A stretch of 64,000 nt of DNA from an uncultured Algibacter sp. GTDB taxonomy: Bacteria; Bacteroidota; Bacteroidia; Flavobacteriales; Flavobacteriaceae. A program made the translations under genes and the position numbers. Below, one piece after another: positions 25,498 to 35,512 of the stretch. Under the pieces are notes generated by a model, which had not been told where the DNA came from, made no database searches, and worked only from the letters and a program-made list of their open reading frames with translations. Positions within the stretch are counted from its first letter, which is position 1, and every line of letters starts with the position of its first letter. The stretch covers positions 62,001-126,000 of the forward strand of contig NZ_CANLGU010000008.1 in assembly GCF_947490405.1 (NCBI RefSeq). Reading direction: 5' to 3'.

Positions 25498-28278
25498 ATG
25501 AACTACAACGATTACATCAAGGAAATCGCAGAAAGAAAAGCTTTAGGGTTGCACCCAAAGCCAATTGATGGAGCTGAATTATTAAGCGATATTATTTCGC
25601 AGATTAAAGATTCAAGCAATAAGCACAGAGAAGATTCTCTAAAGTTTTTTATTTATAATACTTTACCCGGTACAACAAAAGCTGCAGGGGTTAAGGCTAA
25701 GTTTTTAAAGGAAATTATTCTTGGTGAGTCAATAATAGAAGAAATTACACCAGAATTTGCTTTTGAGCAATTATCACATATGAAAGGTGGTCCTTCAATT
25801 GAAGTTTTACTTGATTTAGTGATTCTAAATAAAGATATTGAAATTGCTAAACAAGCAGCAGAAGTATTAAAAACACAAGTATTCCTTTATGAAGCAGATG
25901 TTGAGAGATTGGAAGAAGCATATAAAAAAGGGTGTCCCATTTCTAAAGAGTTAATTGAAAGTTATGCACAAGCAGAATTTTTTACAAAACTTCCAGACGT
26001 AGATGAAGAAATTGAAGTAGTTACTTATATTGCTGGTGTAGGAGATATTTCTACAGACCTATTATCTCCTGGAGCTGATGCGCATTCAAGATCAGACCGT
26101 GAATTACATGGTCAGTGTATTTTTGAGCACAACAAAGACATGCAAAAAGAAGTACTTGAACTGAAAGCGCAACATCCTGATAAACGTATTATGTTACTTG
26201 CAGAAAAAGGAACAATGGGTGTTGGTTCTTCTAGAATGTCTGGTGTTAATAATGTGGCATTATGGACAGGGATTTCTTCTAGCCCATATGTGCCATTTAT
26301 CAATATAGCTCCAGTAATTGCAGGAACAAATGGTATTGCGCCAATTTTTTTAACCACGGTTGGTGTAACTGGAGGTATTGGTATCGATTTAAAAAACTGG
26401 GTTCAACAAAAAGATGCCGAGGGTAATACAATTGTAGATAAAGATGGTGAACCAATATTAAAACAAACATATTCTGTAGATACGGGTACTGTATTAACTA
26501 TTAATACAAAAACAAAAAAATTATATAACGGAGATAAAGAATTAAAAGATATTTCAGCAGCATTAACACCACCAAAAATGGAGTTTATTAAAGCTGGTGG
26601 ATCTTATGCAGTTGTTTTTGGAAAAAAATTACAAACAATAGCTTGTAAAATTTTAGGAATAGATATCCCTCAGGTATATGCACCTTCTAAAGAGGTTTCA
26701 ATTGATGGACAAGGTTTAACAGCTGTTGAGAAAATTTTCAATAAGAATGCTGTAGGAACTACTCCAGGTAAAATATTACATGCTGGTTCTAATGTTAGAG
26801 TAGAAGTCAATATTGTAGGGTCACAAGATACTACAGGTTTAATGACTTCTCAAGAATTAGAAATGATGGCAGCTACTATTGTATCTCCAATTGTAGATGC
26901 AGGTTATCAATCAGGATGTCATACAGCTTCTGTATGGGACGATAAGTCCAAAGCAAACATCCCAAGGTTGATGACATTTATGAATGATTTTGGGTTAATT
27001 ACTGCTCGAGACCCTAAAGGCCAATACCATGCCATGACAGATGTTATACACAAAGTATTAAATGATATTACTGTTGATGATTGGGATATTATTATTGGTG
27101 GAGATTCACATACACGTATGTCTAAAGGTGTTGCTTTTGGAGCAGATTCAGGAACAGTTGCTTTAGCATTAGCCACAGGAGAAGCTACTATGCCAATTCC
27201 AGAGTCAGTAAAAGTTACATTTAAAGGAGATATGAAGAGTTTCATGGATTTCCGTGATGTAGTACATGCAACACAACAGCAAATGCTAAAGCAGTTTGGT
27301 GGAGAAAATGTGTTCCAAGGACGAATCATAGAGGTTCATATTGGAACGTTAACTTCTGATCAGGCCTTTACATTTACAGATTGGACTGCAGAAATGAAAG
27401 CTAAAGCTTCTATTTGTATATCAGAAGAAGAGACTTTAATTGAATCTTTAGAAATTGCTAGAGACCGTATCCAAATCATGATTGATAAAGGAATGGATAA
27501 CAAAAAGCAAATGTTACAAGGTTTAGTAGATAAAGCTAATAACAGAATACAAGAATTAAATTCAGGATCTAAGCCAGCATTAAAGCCAGATTCTGATGCT
27601 AAATATTATGCTGAAGTAGTTATTGATTTAGATCAAATTGCTGAACCAATGATTGCAGATCCCGATGTAAATAATGATGATGTTTCTAAACGTTATACAC
27701 ACGATACAATTCGTCCATTATCTTTTTATGGTGGAACTAAAAAAGTAGATTTAGGTTTTATCGGATCATGTATGATTCACAAAGGGGATATGCAGATTTT
27801 AGCTCAAATGTTAAAAAATATTGAAAATCAACAAGGTAAAGTAGAGTTTAAAGCGCCATTAGTCGTTGCACCTCCAACTTATAACATTGTTGATGAGCTC
27901 AAGGCCGAAGGAGATTGGGAAATATTACAAAAATATTCAGGATTTGAGTTTGATGATAGTGCACCTAAAGGTTTAGCGCGTACCAAGTATGAAAACATGC
28001 TATACTTAGAACGTCCAGGATGTAACCTTTGTATGGGTAACCAAGAAAAAGCAGCACCAGGTGATACTGTAATGGCAACCTCTACACGTTTATTTCAAGG
28101 AAGAGTTGTAAAAGATACAGATGGAAAAAAAGGAGAATCTTTATTGTCATCAACTCCAGTGGTAGTTTTATCAACTATTCTGGGAAGAACACCTACTATG
28201 GCAGAATACGAAGCAGCAGTTGATGGAATCGTGTTAACGAAATTTAAACCTTCACAAAAGCAGTTAGTAACAGCCTAA
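25498..28278 (+). CDS. acnB: Bifunctional aconitate hydratase 2 / 2-methylisocitrate dehydratase (AcnB)
   Basis: 926 residues. AcnB isomerises citrate and isocitrate in the TCA cycle and can hydrate 2-methylaconitate. It has the AcnB-specific N-terminal HEAT-like domain (about 1-160) followed by the swivel domain (HSRSDRELHGQC, near residue 200) and the catalytic core. The three [4Fe-4S] ligands are seen in IGSCMIHKGD and GCNLCMGN. It is followed by a terminator and then by a second, AcnA-type aconitase, so the two are separately expressed. The ~210 bases upstream contain a TATTTTG box near 25424. Confidence 0.95.
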   Translation: MNYNDYIKEIAERKALGLHPKPIDGAELLSDIISQIKDSSNKHREDSLKFFIYNTLPGTTKAAGVKAKFLKEIILGESIIEEITPEFAFEQLSHMKGGPSIEVLLDLVILNKDIEIAKQAAEVLKTQVFLYEADVERLEEAYKKGCPISKELIESYAQAEFFTKLPDVDEEIEVVTYIAGVGDISTDLLSPGADAHSRSDRELHGQCIFEHNKDMQKEVLELKAQHPDKRIMLLAEKGTMGVGSSRMSGVNNVALWTGISSSPYVPFINIAPVIAGTNGIAPIFLTTVGVTGGIGIDLKNWVQQKDAEGNTIVDKDGEPILKQTYSVDTGTVLTINTKTKKLYNGDKELKDISAALTPPKMEFIKAGGSYAVVFGKKLQTIACKILGIDIPQVYAPSKEVSIDGQGLTAVEKIFNKNAVGTTPGKILHAGSNVRVEVNIVGSQDTTGLMTSQELEMMAATIVSPIVDAGYQSGCHTASVWDDKSKANIPRLMTFMNDFGLITARDPKGQYHAMTDVIHKVLNDITVDDWDIIIGGDSHTRMSKGVAFGADSGTVALALATGEATMPIPESVKVTFKGDMKSFMDFRDVVHATQQQMLKQFGGENVFQGRIIEVHIGTLTSDQAFTFTDWTAEMKAKASICISEEETLIESLEIARDRIQIMIDKGMDNKKQMLQGLVDKANNRIQELNSGSKPALKPDSDAKYYAEVVIDLDQIAEPMIADPDVNNDDVSKRYTHDTIRPLSFYGGTKKVDLGFIGSCMIHKGDMQILAQMLKNIENQQGKVEFKAPLVVAPPTYNIVDELKAEGDWEILQKYSGFEFDDSAPKGLARTKYENMLYLERPGCNLCMGNQEKAAPGDTVMATSTRLFQGRVVKDTDGKKGESLLSSTPVVVLSTILGRTPTMAEYEAAVDGIVLTKFKPSQKQLVTA

Positions 28279-28301
28279 TTTTCTGTTATATAAATTTATT
28301 T

Positions 28302-28333
28302 AAGCCTGAGTTTAACAACTCAGGCTTTTTTTT
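28302..28333 (+). terminator. Rho-independent terminator after acnB
   Basis: Perfect 11-base arms AAGCCTGAGTT (28302-28312) and AACTCAGGCTT (28317-28327) with a 4-base loop and a run of T to 28333. Confidence 0.9.
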
Positions 28334-28487
28334 GACTCATTTTCATAAATATCATTAAACTTTGGATAAATAGATTTTTACTAAATCATTATAAAGTAAG
28401 TCTATTTTTTTAGGTTTTATAAGGTGACCTAATTTCGTATATTAGTAAACCTAAAATAAGCAATAGTAAAACTTAATAAATAAATCC

Positions 28488-30755
28488 ATGGCATTTGATA
28501 TTGAAATGATTAAAGGTGTTTACACCAAAATGGCTGATCGTGTAGACAAAGCACGAGAAATAGTAGGCAAACCATTAACCCTATCTGAAAAGATATTATA
28601 TTCTCATCTTTGGGATGGAACGCCTACAAAAGCTTTTGCAAGAGGAAAAGACTATGTAGATTTTGCACCAGATAGAATTGCATGTCAAGATGCAACAGCT
28701 CAAATGGCATTATTACAATTTATGCAAGCTGGAAAAACAAAGGTAGCTGTTCCAACAACAGTACATTGTGATCACTTAATACAAGCCAAAGAAGGTGCTG
28801 CAACAGATTTAAAACATGCAAATAACGTAAGTAGTGAGGTTTTTAACTTCTTAGAATCTGTTTCTAATAAATACGGTATAGGTTTTTGGAAACCAGGAGC
28901 AGGTATTATTCATCAAGTAGTATTAGAAAATTACGCATTTCCTGGGGGCATGATGATTGGTACCGATTCGCATACGGTAAACGCTGGCGGATTAGGTATG
29001 GTTGCTATTGGTGTTGGTGGTGCTGATGCTGTAGATGTTATGGCAGGTATGGCTTGGGAATTGAAATTTCCTAAGCTAATAGGCGTAAGATTAACAGGTA
29101 AATTATCTGGGTGGACAGCACCAAAAGATGTTATTCTTAAAGTAGCCGAAATTCTTACTGTAAAAGGAGGAACAGGTGCAATAGTTGAATATTTCGGGCC
29201 TGGAGCAACATCAATGTCTTGTACAGGAAAAGGAACCATTTGTAATATGGGTGCTGAAATTGGAGCAACTACATCAACATTTGGGTATGATGAATCTATG
29301 GAGCGTTATTTACGCGCTACTGATAGAGAAGATGTTGCTGATGCTGCTAACCAAGTAAAAGAGCACTTAACAGCTGATGCTGAGGTTTATGCAAACCCAG
29401 AGCAATATTTCGATCAAGTTATTGATATTAATTTGTCAGAATTAGGACCATTATTAAACGGTCCATTTACTCCAGATTTATCAACAACAGTTGGTAAAGC
29501 CATGACTGAAAAAGCAACGGCTAACGAGTGGCCTTTAAAAGTAGAGTGGGGATTAATAGGGTCTTGTACAAACTCATCTTATGAAGATTTATCAAGAGCC
29601 TCATCTATAGCACAACAAGCTTTAGATAAAGGTTTGAAAATGAAGGCTGAATTAGGAATTAATCCAGGTTCAGAGCAAGTACGCTTCACAGCAGAACGTG
29701 ATGGTATTCTTGGTATTTTTGAAAACCTTGATGCTAAAATATTCACCAATGCATGCGGACCATGTATCGGGCAATGGGCAAGATATTCAGACCCTAAAAA
29801 CGCACCAAAAAACAGTATTGTACATTCTTTTAATAGAAACTTTGCAAAACGTGCCGATGGAAATCCAAACACACATGCCTTTGTAGCATCACCAGAATTA
29901 ACAGCAGCTATTGCAGTTGCAGGTCGATTAGATTTCAATCCATTAACAGATAAGTTAATTAATGAAGACGGACAAGAAGTGATGTTTGATGAGCCAACAG
30001 GATGGGAATTACCACCAAAAGGTTTCGCTGTTGATGATAACGGATATTTAGCTCCAGAAGCAGATGGAAGTCATGTGCAAGTTTCTGTAAAAGGTGATTC
30101 AGAGCGTTTACAACTATTAACACCGTTTACGCCTCTTGGAAATTCAATTACTGGTGCCAAATTATTAATAAAAGCCTATGGCAAATGTACTACCGATCAT
30201 ATTTCTATGGCAGGACCTTGGTTACGTTTCAGAGGGCATCTAGATAATATTGCAAACAATACCTTAATTGGTGCAGTAAATGCCTTTGGGCAAAAAACCA
30301 ACTTCGTTAAAAACCAATTAACAGGAGAGTATGGTGGAGTTCCAGATACGGCCAGAGCTTATAAAGCTGCTGGCGTTAAGTCAATTGTAGTTGGAGATCA
30401 TAACTACGGGGAAGGATCTTCCAGAGAGCACGCAGCAATGCAACCCCGTCATTTAGGGGTGGCTGCGGTAATCGTAAAGTCGTTTGCACGTATCCACGAA
30501 ACAAACTTGAAAAAGCAAGGCATGTTAGGTTTAACCTTTGCTAACGAAAGCGATTACGATGTAATCCAAGAGAACGATACATTTAACTTTATAGATTTAA
30601 ATGAATTCGCTCCAGGAAAACAATTAACGCTAGAAGCAATTCATGAAGATGGATCAAAAGATCTTATCAAATTGAATCATACTTACAACGATTCGCAAAT
30701 CGAATGGTACCAAGAAGGTTCAGCACTTAATTTAATTAAAAAGCAAAACGCTTAA
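28488..30755 (+). CDS. Aconitate hydratase, AcnA/mitochondrial type
   Basis: 755 residues, the length of the mitochondrial-type aconitase. Iron-sulfur cluster ligands are in [11 protein letters not shown] and ACGPCIGQW (Cys-x2-Cys), with the catalytic region [11 protein letters not shown]-like ([19 protein letters not shown]) and the swivel-domain motif [15 protein letters not shown]. It catalyses the citrate/isocitrate interconversion in the TCA cycle. Together with acnB just upstream it gives the cell two different aconitases; in other bacteria the A-type is the oxidative-stress-stable one, but whether that holds here is inference. A terminator follows. Confidence 0.95.
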   Translation: MAFDIEMIKGVYTKMADRVDKAREIVGKPLTLSEKILYSHLWDGTPTKAFARGKDYVDFAPDRIACQDATAQMALLQFMQAGKTKVAVPTTVHCDHLIQAKEGAATDLKHANNVSSEVFNFLESVSNKYGIGFWKPGAGIIHQVVLENYAFPGGMMIGTDSHTVNAGGLGMVAIGVGGADAVDVMAGMAWELKFPKLIGVRLTGKLSGWTAPKDVILKVAEILTVKGGTGAIVEYFGPGATSMSCTGKGTICNMGAEIGATTSTFGYDESMERYLRATDREDVADAANQVKEHLTADAEVYANPEQYFDQVIDINLSELGPLLNGPFTPDLSTTVGKAMTEKATANEWPLKVEWGLIGSCTNSSYEDLSRASSIAQQALDKGLKMKAELGINPGSEQVRFTAERDGILGIFENLDAKIFTNACGPCIGQWARYSDPKNAPKNSIVHSFNRNFAKRADGNPNTHAFVASPELTAAIAVAGRLDFNPLTDKLINEDGQEVMFDEPTGWELPPKGFAVDDNGYLAPEADGSHVQVSVKGDSERLQLLTPFTPLGNSITGAKLLIKAYGKCTTDHISMAGPWLRFRGHLDNIANNTLIGAVNAFGQKTNFVKNQLTGEYGGVPDTARAYKAAGVKSIVVGDHNYGEGSSREHAAMQPRHLGVAAVIVKSFARIHETNLKKQGMLGLTFANESDYDVIQENDTFNFIDLNEFAPGKQLTLEAIHEDGSKDLIKLNHTYNDSQIEWYQEGSALNLIKKQNA

Positions 30756-30777
30756 ATTTCAAGCACATATATTTAAA

Positions 30778-30806
30778 AATCCAGTCTGCAAAGGCTGGAT
30801 TTTTTA
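30778..30806 (+). terminator. Rho-independent terminator after the second aconitase
   Basis: AATCCAGTC and GGCTGGATT arms (one mismatch) around TGCAAA, followed by a T-run. It starts about 22 bases after the stop codon. Confidence 0.75.
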
Positions 30807-30819
30807 GTTTATAATAATG

Positions 30820-31160
30820 TCACTTCGAGTGATGTCGATTTTTTAATCGGAATCTTATCGAGAAGTTGGGCGTTACCCTAAAGGGTCGGGTTTTCCGTTA
30901 TATCTTTTGTTTTTTGTCATTCCTGCGAACGCAGGAATCCACAACATAGTTCTAGCCTATAATCAAAAGCATTCTCTTCATTCAAGACAAACAAAAGGAT
31001 GCCACTGCAATCCCTAACGCAGGTATCCGCTAACTTTGTTTTTAAATTGAAAGTTGTTTTGTTTTGGAAAAGTTCGTTTAACGGTTTTACGGATATGCGT
31101 CGTTTTAATACTGAAACAAGTTCAGCACAGGTGACTTATATCCGACGTTAAACGAAAGTA
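30820..31160. repeat. Cluster of palindromic intergenic repeats, copy B
   Basis: Between the aconitase terminator and mazG, ~340 non-coding bases hold several stem-loops: CACTTCGAGTG (30821-30831); GGGCGTTACCCTAAAGGG continuing to 30894; ATTCCTGCG/CGCAGGAAT (30919-30938, perfect 9-base arms); CCACTGCAATCCCTAACG to 31030; and a three-level nested dyad at 31073-31156. The second and fourth blocks are inverted relatives of the repeat near 13915-14011. No gene is present. Confidence 0.65.
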
Positions 31161-31273
31161 TAATTTTTTTCTGACAAAATCAAGTTATAGATTATATTGG
31201 CAAGAGCTAATTATTAAACAAATTACTCATTATCCAAAACATCAAAATCGTATTTTTGAAAAAAATTCCAAAA

Positions 31274-32053
31274 ATGAACTCCAGACAAGATCAGCTTAAA
31301 GCGTTTGATAGATTATTAACCATTATGGACGAGTTGCGAGAGCAATGTCCGTGGGATAAAAAACAAACTATGGAAACCTTACGCCACTTAACCATAGAAG
31401 AAACTTACGAATTAGGAGATGCTATTCTAGATAAGGATTTAGAAGAAGTTAAAAAAGAATTAGGCGATGTGTTATTACATATTGTATTTTATGCTAAAAT
31501 AGGAAGTGAAACCAACCATTTTGATATAGCAGATGTATGCAATTCCATTTGCGAAAAACTAATAAACAGGCACCCACATATTTATAGTGATGTAAAAGTA
31601 GAAAATGAAGACGATGTAAAACGCAATTGGGAAAACTTAAAGTTAAAAGAAGGTAAAACCAGTGTTTTAGAAGGTGTTCCAAAAAGTTTGCCTGCTTTAG
31701 TAAAAGCCAATAGAATTCAAGAAAAAGTAGCAGGTGTAGGTTTTGATTGGGAAGAATCCAATCAAGTTTGGGAAAAAGTTGAGGAAGAGTTAAACGAGTT
31801 TAAAACAGAAGTAAAATTGGGAGACCAAGATAAAATGGAAAGCGAATTTGGAGACGTTATATTCTCGATGGTTAATTATGCTAGGTTTTTAAATATTAAC
31901 CCTGAAAATGCTTTAGAACGTACCAATAAAAAGTTCTCAAAACGGTTTCAATATCTTGAAGAAAAAGCAAAAACCTTGAATAAACCATTAGCACAAATGA
32001 CTTTAGCAGAAATGGATGTATTTTGGGAGGAAGCAAAGCAATTAGCTAAATAA
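31274..32053 (+). CDS. mazG: Nucleoside triphosphate pyrophosphohydrolase MazG
   Basis: 259 residues from ATG 31274; a TTG 18 bases upstream lies inside a TATTTTTG promoter box (31251-31258) and is unlikely. It hydrolyses (d)NTPs to monophosphates, cleaning the nucleotide pool. Two MazG helical domains are visible: the first has CPWDKKQTMETLRHLTIEET and KKELGDVLLHIVFYAK, the second WEKVEEELNEFKTE and ESEFGDVIFSMVNYARFL, with the EExxE-12-ExxD metal pattern. It stands alone after a large repeat cluster. Confidence 0.93.
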   Translation: MNSRQDQLKAFDRLLTIMDELREQCPWDKKQTMETLRHLTIEETYELGDAILDKDLEEVKKELGDVLLHIVFYAKIGSETNHFDIADVCNSICEKLINRHPHIYSDVKVENEDDVKRNWENLKLKEGKTSVLEGVPKSLPALVKANRIQEKVAGVGFDWEESNQVWEKVEEELNEFKTEVKLGDQDKMESEFGDVIFSMVNYARFLNINPENALERTNKKFSKRFQYLEEKAKTLNKPLAQMTLAEMDVFWEEAKQLAK

Positions 32054-32192
32054 TCATTAGAAAATCTCTAATTTTCTAATATCATAGAAGTTAAAAGCTA
32101 TTAATCTGGTTATCATGTTTTTTAACTTAAACATTTGCCTTTAACGCTAATTTTAGGCTATATTTAATTAAAATAATAGCTATTGTTTCCAA

Positions 32193-35100
32193 ATGCTTAG
32201 TATAAAACATAGTGTAATCACCGTTTTATTTCTTTTATTATCTAATGGGTTTTGTTGGTCTCAAAACATAGCCCCAACATTAACTGCTACTGGGAATCAG
32301 CCATATTGCCCTAATAGTCAAATAAATATTGTAACAGATTTTAATATTACAGATCCTGATGACACAGAGATAGAAGCATTGTTTATACAAATATCTACAG
32401 GTTATGTTTTAGGAGAAGATAGATTAACTTTAACAGGTTCTCACCCTAGTATACTAACATCATGGGATGCCATACAAGGAAAGTTAACACTTTTTGGGGT
32501 TGGTTCATCTTTGGTGAGTTACACAAAATTAATAGCAGCTACAAAAGCAATTGTTTTTCAAAGTACCAGTAATAATCCTATTGATAAGACTTTTTCTATA
32601 ACTATCGGAGATGCCAATTATTTGCCTTCAACAGATCATTATTATGAATATGTATCTGATGTTGGTATAATATGGACAGCTGCGAGAGCTGCCGCAGAGA
32701 ACAGAACATACTTTGGTTTAAAGGGGTATTTAGCAACTATAACATCAGCTGATGAAGCTCAATTAACGGGGGAGCAAGTACCAGGAGCAGGTTGGATTGG
32801 TGGTAGTGATGAGGAAACTGAAGGGATGTGGAAATGGGTTACAGGACCAGAAGCTGGAACTGTTTTTTGGAATGGGGCAATAAATGGTTCTTCTCCAAAT
32901 TTTGCTTTTTGGAATACTGATGAACCTAATAATTGTTGTGGTGGGGAAAATTATGCTCATGTTACGGCACCAGGAGTTGGTATACCAGGTTCGTGGAATG
33001 ATTTAACGCTTACTGGAAATGCTAGCGGTAATTTTCAGCCAAAGGGTTATGTTGTAGAGTATGGAGGAACACCAGGCGACCCTATTTTAAATATAGCAAC
33101 AAGTTCAAGTATTTTTATACCTAAGATAATAGACACCCAACCTGCAGTAAGGTGTGGTAATGGAACAGTTATTCTAGAGGCAACTTCTTCATCAGGGGAT
33201 GTTTTGTGGTTTGATTCTCAAACAGGAGGTATCCCTTTATTTAATGGACCTAAATATACAACTCCAACACTTAGTAATTCAAAAACATACTATGTTTTAG
33301 CATCCGTTAATGGTTGTACTGAGGGTCAGAGATCAATTGTGGAAGCAACGGTTACTCCTATACCAACTATTAATACCTTAAATGATACTGTAATTTGTGA
33401 GTCTGGTTCAGGAATGTTATCTGCAACAGCATCAGCAGGAACAATAAACTGGTATGAATTATCTTCTGGAGGCTTACCATTATCAACGGGAACAACATTC
33501 ACCACGCCAATATTAAATTCGACAACTACTTATTATGTTGACGCTACTTTTAATGGGTGTACTACAGCATTCAGAGTTCCAGTTACCGCAGAGGTAGAAA
33601 AGACGCCTCTACCTAGTGGCAATTCTAATCAATTTTTTTGCGATATTAATCAAGCTACAATTTCTGATTTAATAGTTACAGGAAATAATGTACAATGGTA
33701 TAGCACAAGTGAAAGCGGAGTCCCATTGAATGATACAGATTTACTAAAAACAAATACTACTTATTATGCAACACAAACAGTGAATGGCTGTGAAAGTGCA
33801 AATAGATTTTCTGTTAATGTTTTTGTATTTGAAACAGTTGCTTTACCTAATAATATACCAGACTTAAACGAATGTGATTCTTTAGTAGATAGTGATAATA
33901 CCAATGGATTTACCGTATTTGATTTAACCAATAATGAAGTTGTTATTTTAAACGGGAAACAAGCATCTGATTTTACATTTTTATATTTTACAGATGCATC
34001 ATACACAAACCCAATAAAGACACCTTCAAATGCTTTTGTTAATACTACTATAGATGGTCAGACAATATATGTTAGGATAGTAAACAATACAAACACGGTG
34101 TGTTTTACAGATACATCTTTTAATGTAGTGGTAAATAAATTACCTGTAATTCAGAATACTATAGTGTTTAAAAACTGTGATGAAGATGGAATGACTGACG
34201 GTTTTACAGATTTTAATTTGAATGAAGTTAATGATGTTATAACGAACAACAAAAGTTCTAACTTAATATTTTCTTATTATGTATCGTTAAATGATGCTAA
34301 TACAGAAAGCAATCCAATATCTTCAATATTTAATAATCAAAATACTAGTATAATTTATACTCGTGTTGAAAATAATGAAGGCTGTTACCGTGTTTCTACT
34401 GTGAATTTAGAAACATCGACCACTTCTTTTCCTTTGGGTTATTTGGAAACATTGGTATCTTGTGATGATGATGATTTTAATGATGGGTTTTATAGTTTTG
34501 ATTTGGAAACCGTTACACCATCATTCATAGGCCAGTTCCCAAGTGGTCAAAATTTAAGTGTCCATTATTTTGAAAACTTAAATGATGCTCAGTTAGAGCA
34601 AAATGAAATTCTTCAACCTAATAATTATTTCAATACTCAAGCATTTTCACAAACGATTTATGTACGTATTGAGAGTAATGATAATGGAGACTGTTTTGGT
34701 ATTGGGCCTCATCTACTTTTAACAGTAAACCCAAGACCCGATTTTGAAGTAGATAATTCGGAGATATATTGTTTAGATAATAATCCAATAACTCTATCAA
34801 CCTTTAATTCAGGTGGTGATAATTACACATATCAATGGAAAGATAGTAGCGGAGAGTTATTAAGTAGTTTGCCATTTGCTGAGGTTGTAGCTGGGGGTGA
34901 TTACACTGTTACTGCGACATCTGATTTTGGCTGTGAGTCTTTTCCAGTCGTATTTTCAGTAATTGAGTCTGCGATAGCAGATATTGACATAGAAGATGTT
35001 AATATTGTTGAGCTGTCTGATAATAATACAATTGTAATTAATAATGAAGTAAATAATTTGGGTGTTGGTGATTATGAGTTTTCATTAAATGATATTAATG

Positions 35101-35483
35101 GATTTTATCAAGATTCTCCTGTTTTTTCAAATTTGCCAGCAGGTTCACATACCATTTATGTGAAAGATAAAAATGGTTGCGGTATTGAATCTTTAGAAGT
35201 TTTTATTCTAGGTTTTCCAAAATTTTTCACGCCAAATAATGATGGGGTTAATGACACTTGGAAAATAAGAGGTTTGGGTTCAGATTTCACAAATACTTCA
35301 AAAATAAATATTTATAATCGTTATGGGAAGTTACTGAAAGTAATAAATGCTAAAAATGGTACTTGGGATGGGACATTAAATGGTAGTTTATTACCTAATT
35401 CGGACTATTGGTTTGTCGCAGAACTTGTTAAAGATACGGGTTTGGTTAAAACCTATAGAGGGCATTTTAGCTTAATTAGATAA
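32193..35483 (+). CDS. Type IX-secreted adhesin with C-type lectin domain
   Basis: 1096 residues. A signal peptide (about 1-24, to FCWSQ) is followed by a cadherin-like start. A C-type lectin domain spans about 145-290: GLKGYLATITSADEAQL at its start, then WIGGSDEETEGMWKWVTG, an EPN calcium/sugar triplet (about residue 243) and WND (about 268), the mannose-type signature. Three Ig-like modules (about 305-545, each ending TYYV/YYAT plus NGC) and three ~100-residue modules beginning with a Cys-Asp-rich segment and (D/N)GF follow. The end (about 1015-1096) is a gliding-motility/CHU_C domain: FFTPNNDGVNDTWKI, IYNRYGKLLK, a type B T9SS sorting signal. Likely a surface sugar-binding adhesin. Confidence 0.85.
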   Translation: MLSIKHSVITVLFLLLSNGFCWSQNIAPTLTATGNQPYCPNSQINIVTDFNITDPDDTEIEALFIQISTGYVLGEDRLTLTGSHPSILTSWDAIQGKLTLFGVGSSLVSYTKLIAATKAIVFQSTSNNPIDKTFSITIGDANYLPSTDHYYEYVSDVGIIWTAARAAAENRTYFGLKGYLATITSADEAQLTGEQVPGAGWIGGSDEETEGMWKWVTGPEAGTVFWNGAINGSSPNFAFWNTDEPNNCCGGENYAHVTAPGVGIPGSWNDLTLTGNASGNFQPKGYVVEYGGTPGDPILNIATSSSIFIPKIIDTQPAVRCGNGTVILEATSSSGDVLWFDSQTGGIPLFNGPKYTTPTLSNSKTYYVLASVNGCTEGQRSIVEATVTPIPTINTLNDTVICESGSGMLSATASAGTINWYELSSGGLPLSTGTTFTTPILNSTTTYYVDATFNGCTTAFRVPVTAEVEKTPLPSGNSNQFFCDINQATISDLIVTGNNVQWYSTSESGVPLNDTDLLKTNTTYYATQTVNGCESANRFSVNVFVFETVALPNNIPDLNECDSLVDSDNTNGFTVFDLTNNEVVILNGKQASDFTFLYFTDASYTNPIKTPSNAFVNTTIDGQTIYVRIVNNTNTVCFTDTSFNVVVNKLPVIQNTIVFKNCDEDGMTDGFTDFNLNEVNDVITNNKSSNLIFSYYVSLNDANTESNPISSIFNNQNTSIIYTRVENNEGCYRVSTVNLETSTTSFPLGYLETLVSCDDDDFNDGFYSFDLETVTPSFIGQFPSGQNLSVHYFENLNDAQLEQNEILQPNNYFNTQAFSQTIYVRIESNDNGDCFGIGPHLLLTVNPRPDFEVDNSEIYCLDNNPITLSTFNSGGDNYTYQWKDSSGELLSSLPFAEVVAGGDYTVTATSDFGCESFPVVFSVIESAIADIDIEDVNIVELSDNNTIVINNEVNNLGVGDYEFSLNDINGFYQDSPVFSNLPAGSHTIYVKDKNGCGIESLEVFILGFPKFFTPNNDGVNDTWKIRGLGSDFTNTSKINIYNRYGKLLKVINAKNGTWDGTLNGSLLPNSDYWFVAELVKDTGLVKTYRGHFSLIR

Positions 35484-35512
35484 ATTAAAACGATTATTAT
35501 TTTAAAAGTGAA

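Noticed and set aside
26919-27329. 136-codon antisense open frame inside acnB
   Set aside because: Mirror of a well-conserved enzyme; Ser/Val/Pro-rich composition typical of antisense shadows.
29579-29938. 119-codon antisense open frame inside the second aconitase
   Set aside because: Antisense shadow of conserved coding sequence.
30820-31160. CRISPR array or tRNA cluster in the aconitase-mazG gap
   Set aside because: Repeats are single palindromes of different sequence without regular spacers, and no cloverleaf is seen.
31256-31273. TTG start for mazG
   Set aside because: Overlaps a TATTTTTG -7 element; the ATG at 31274 fits the family start.
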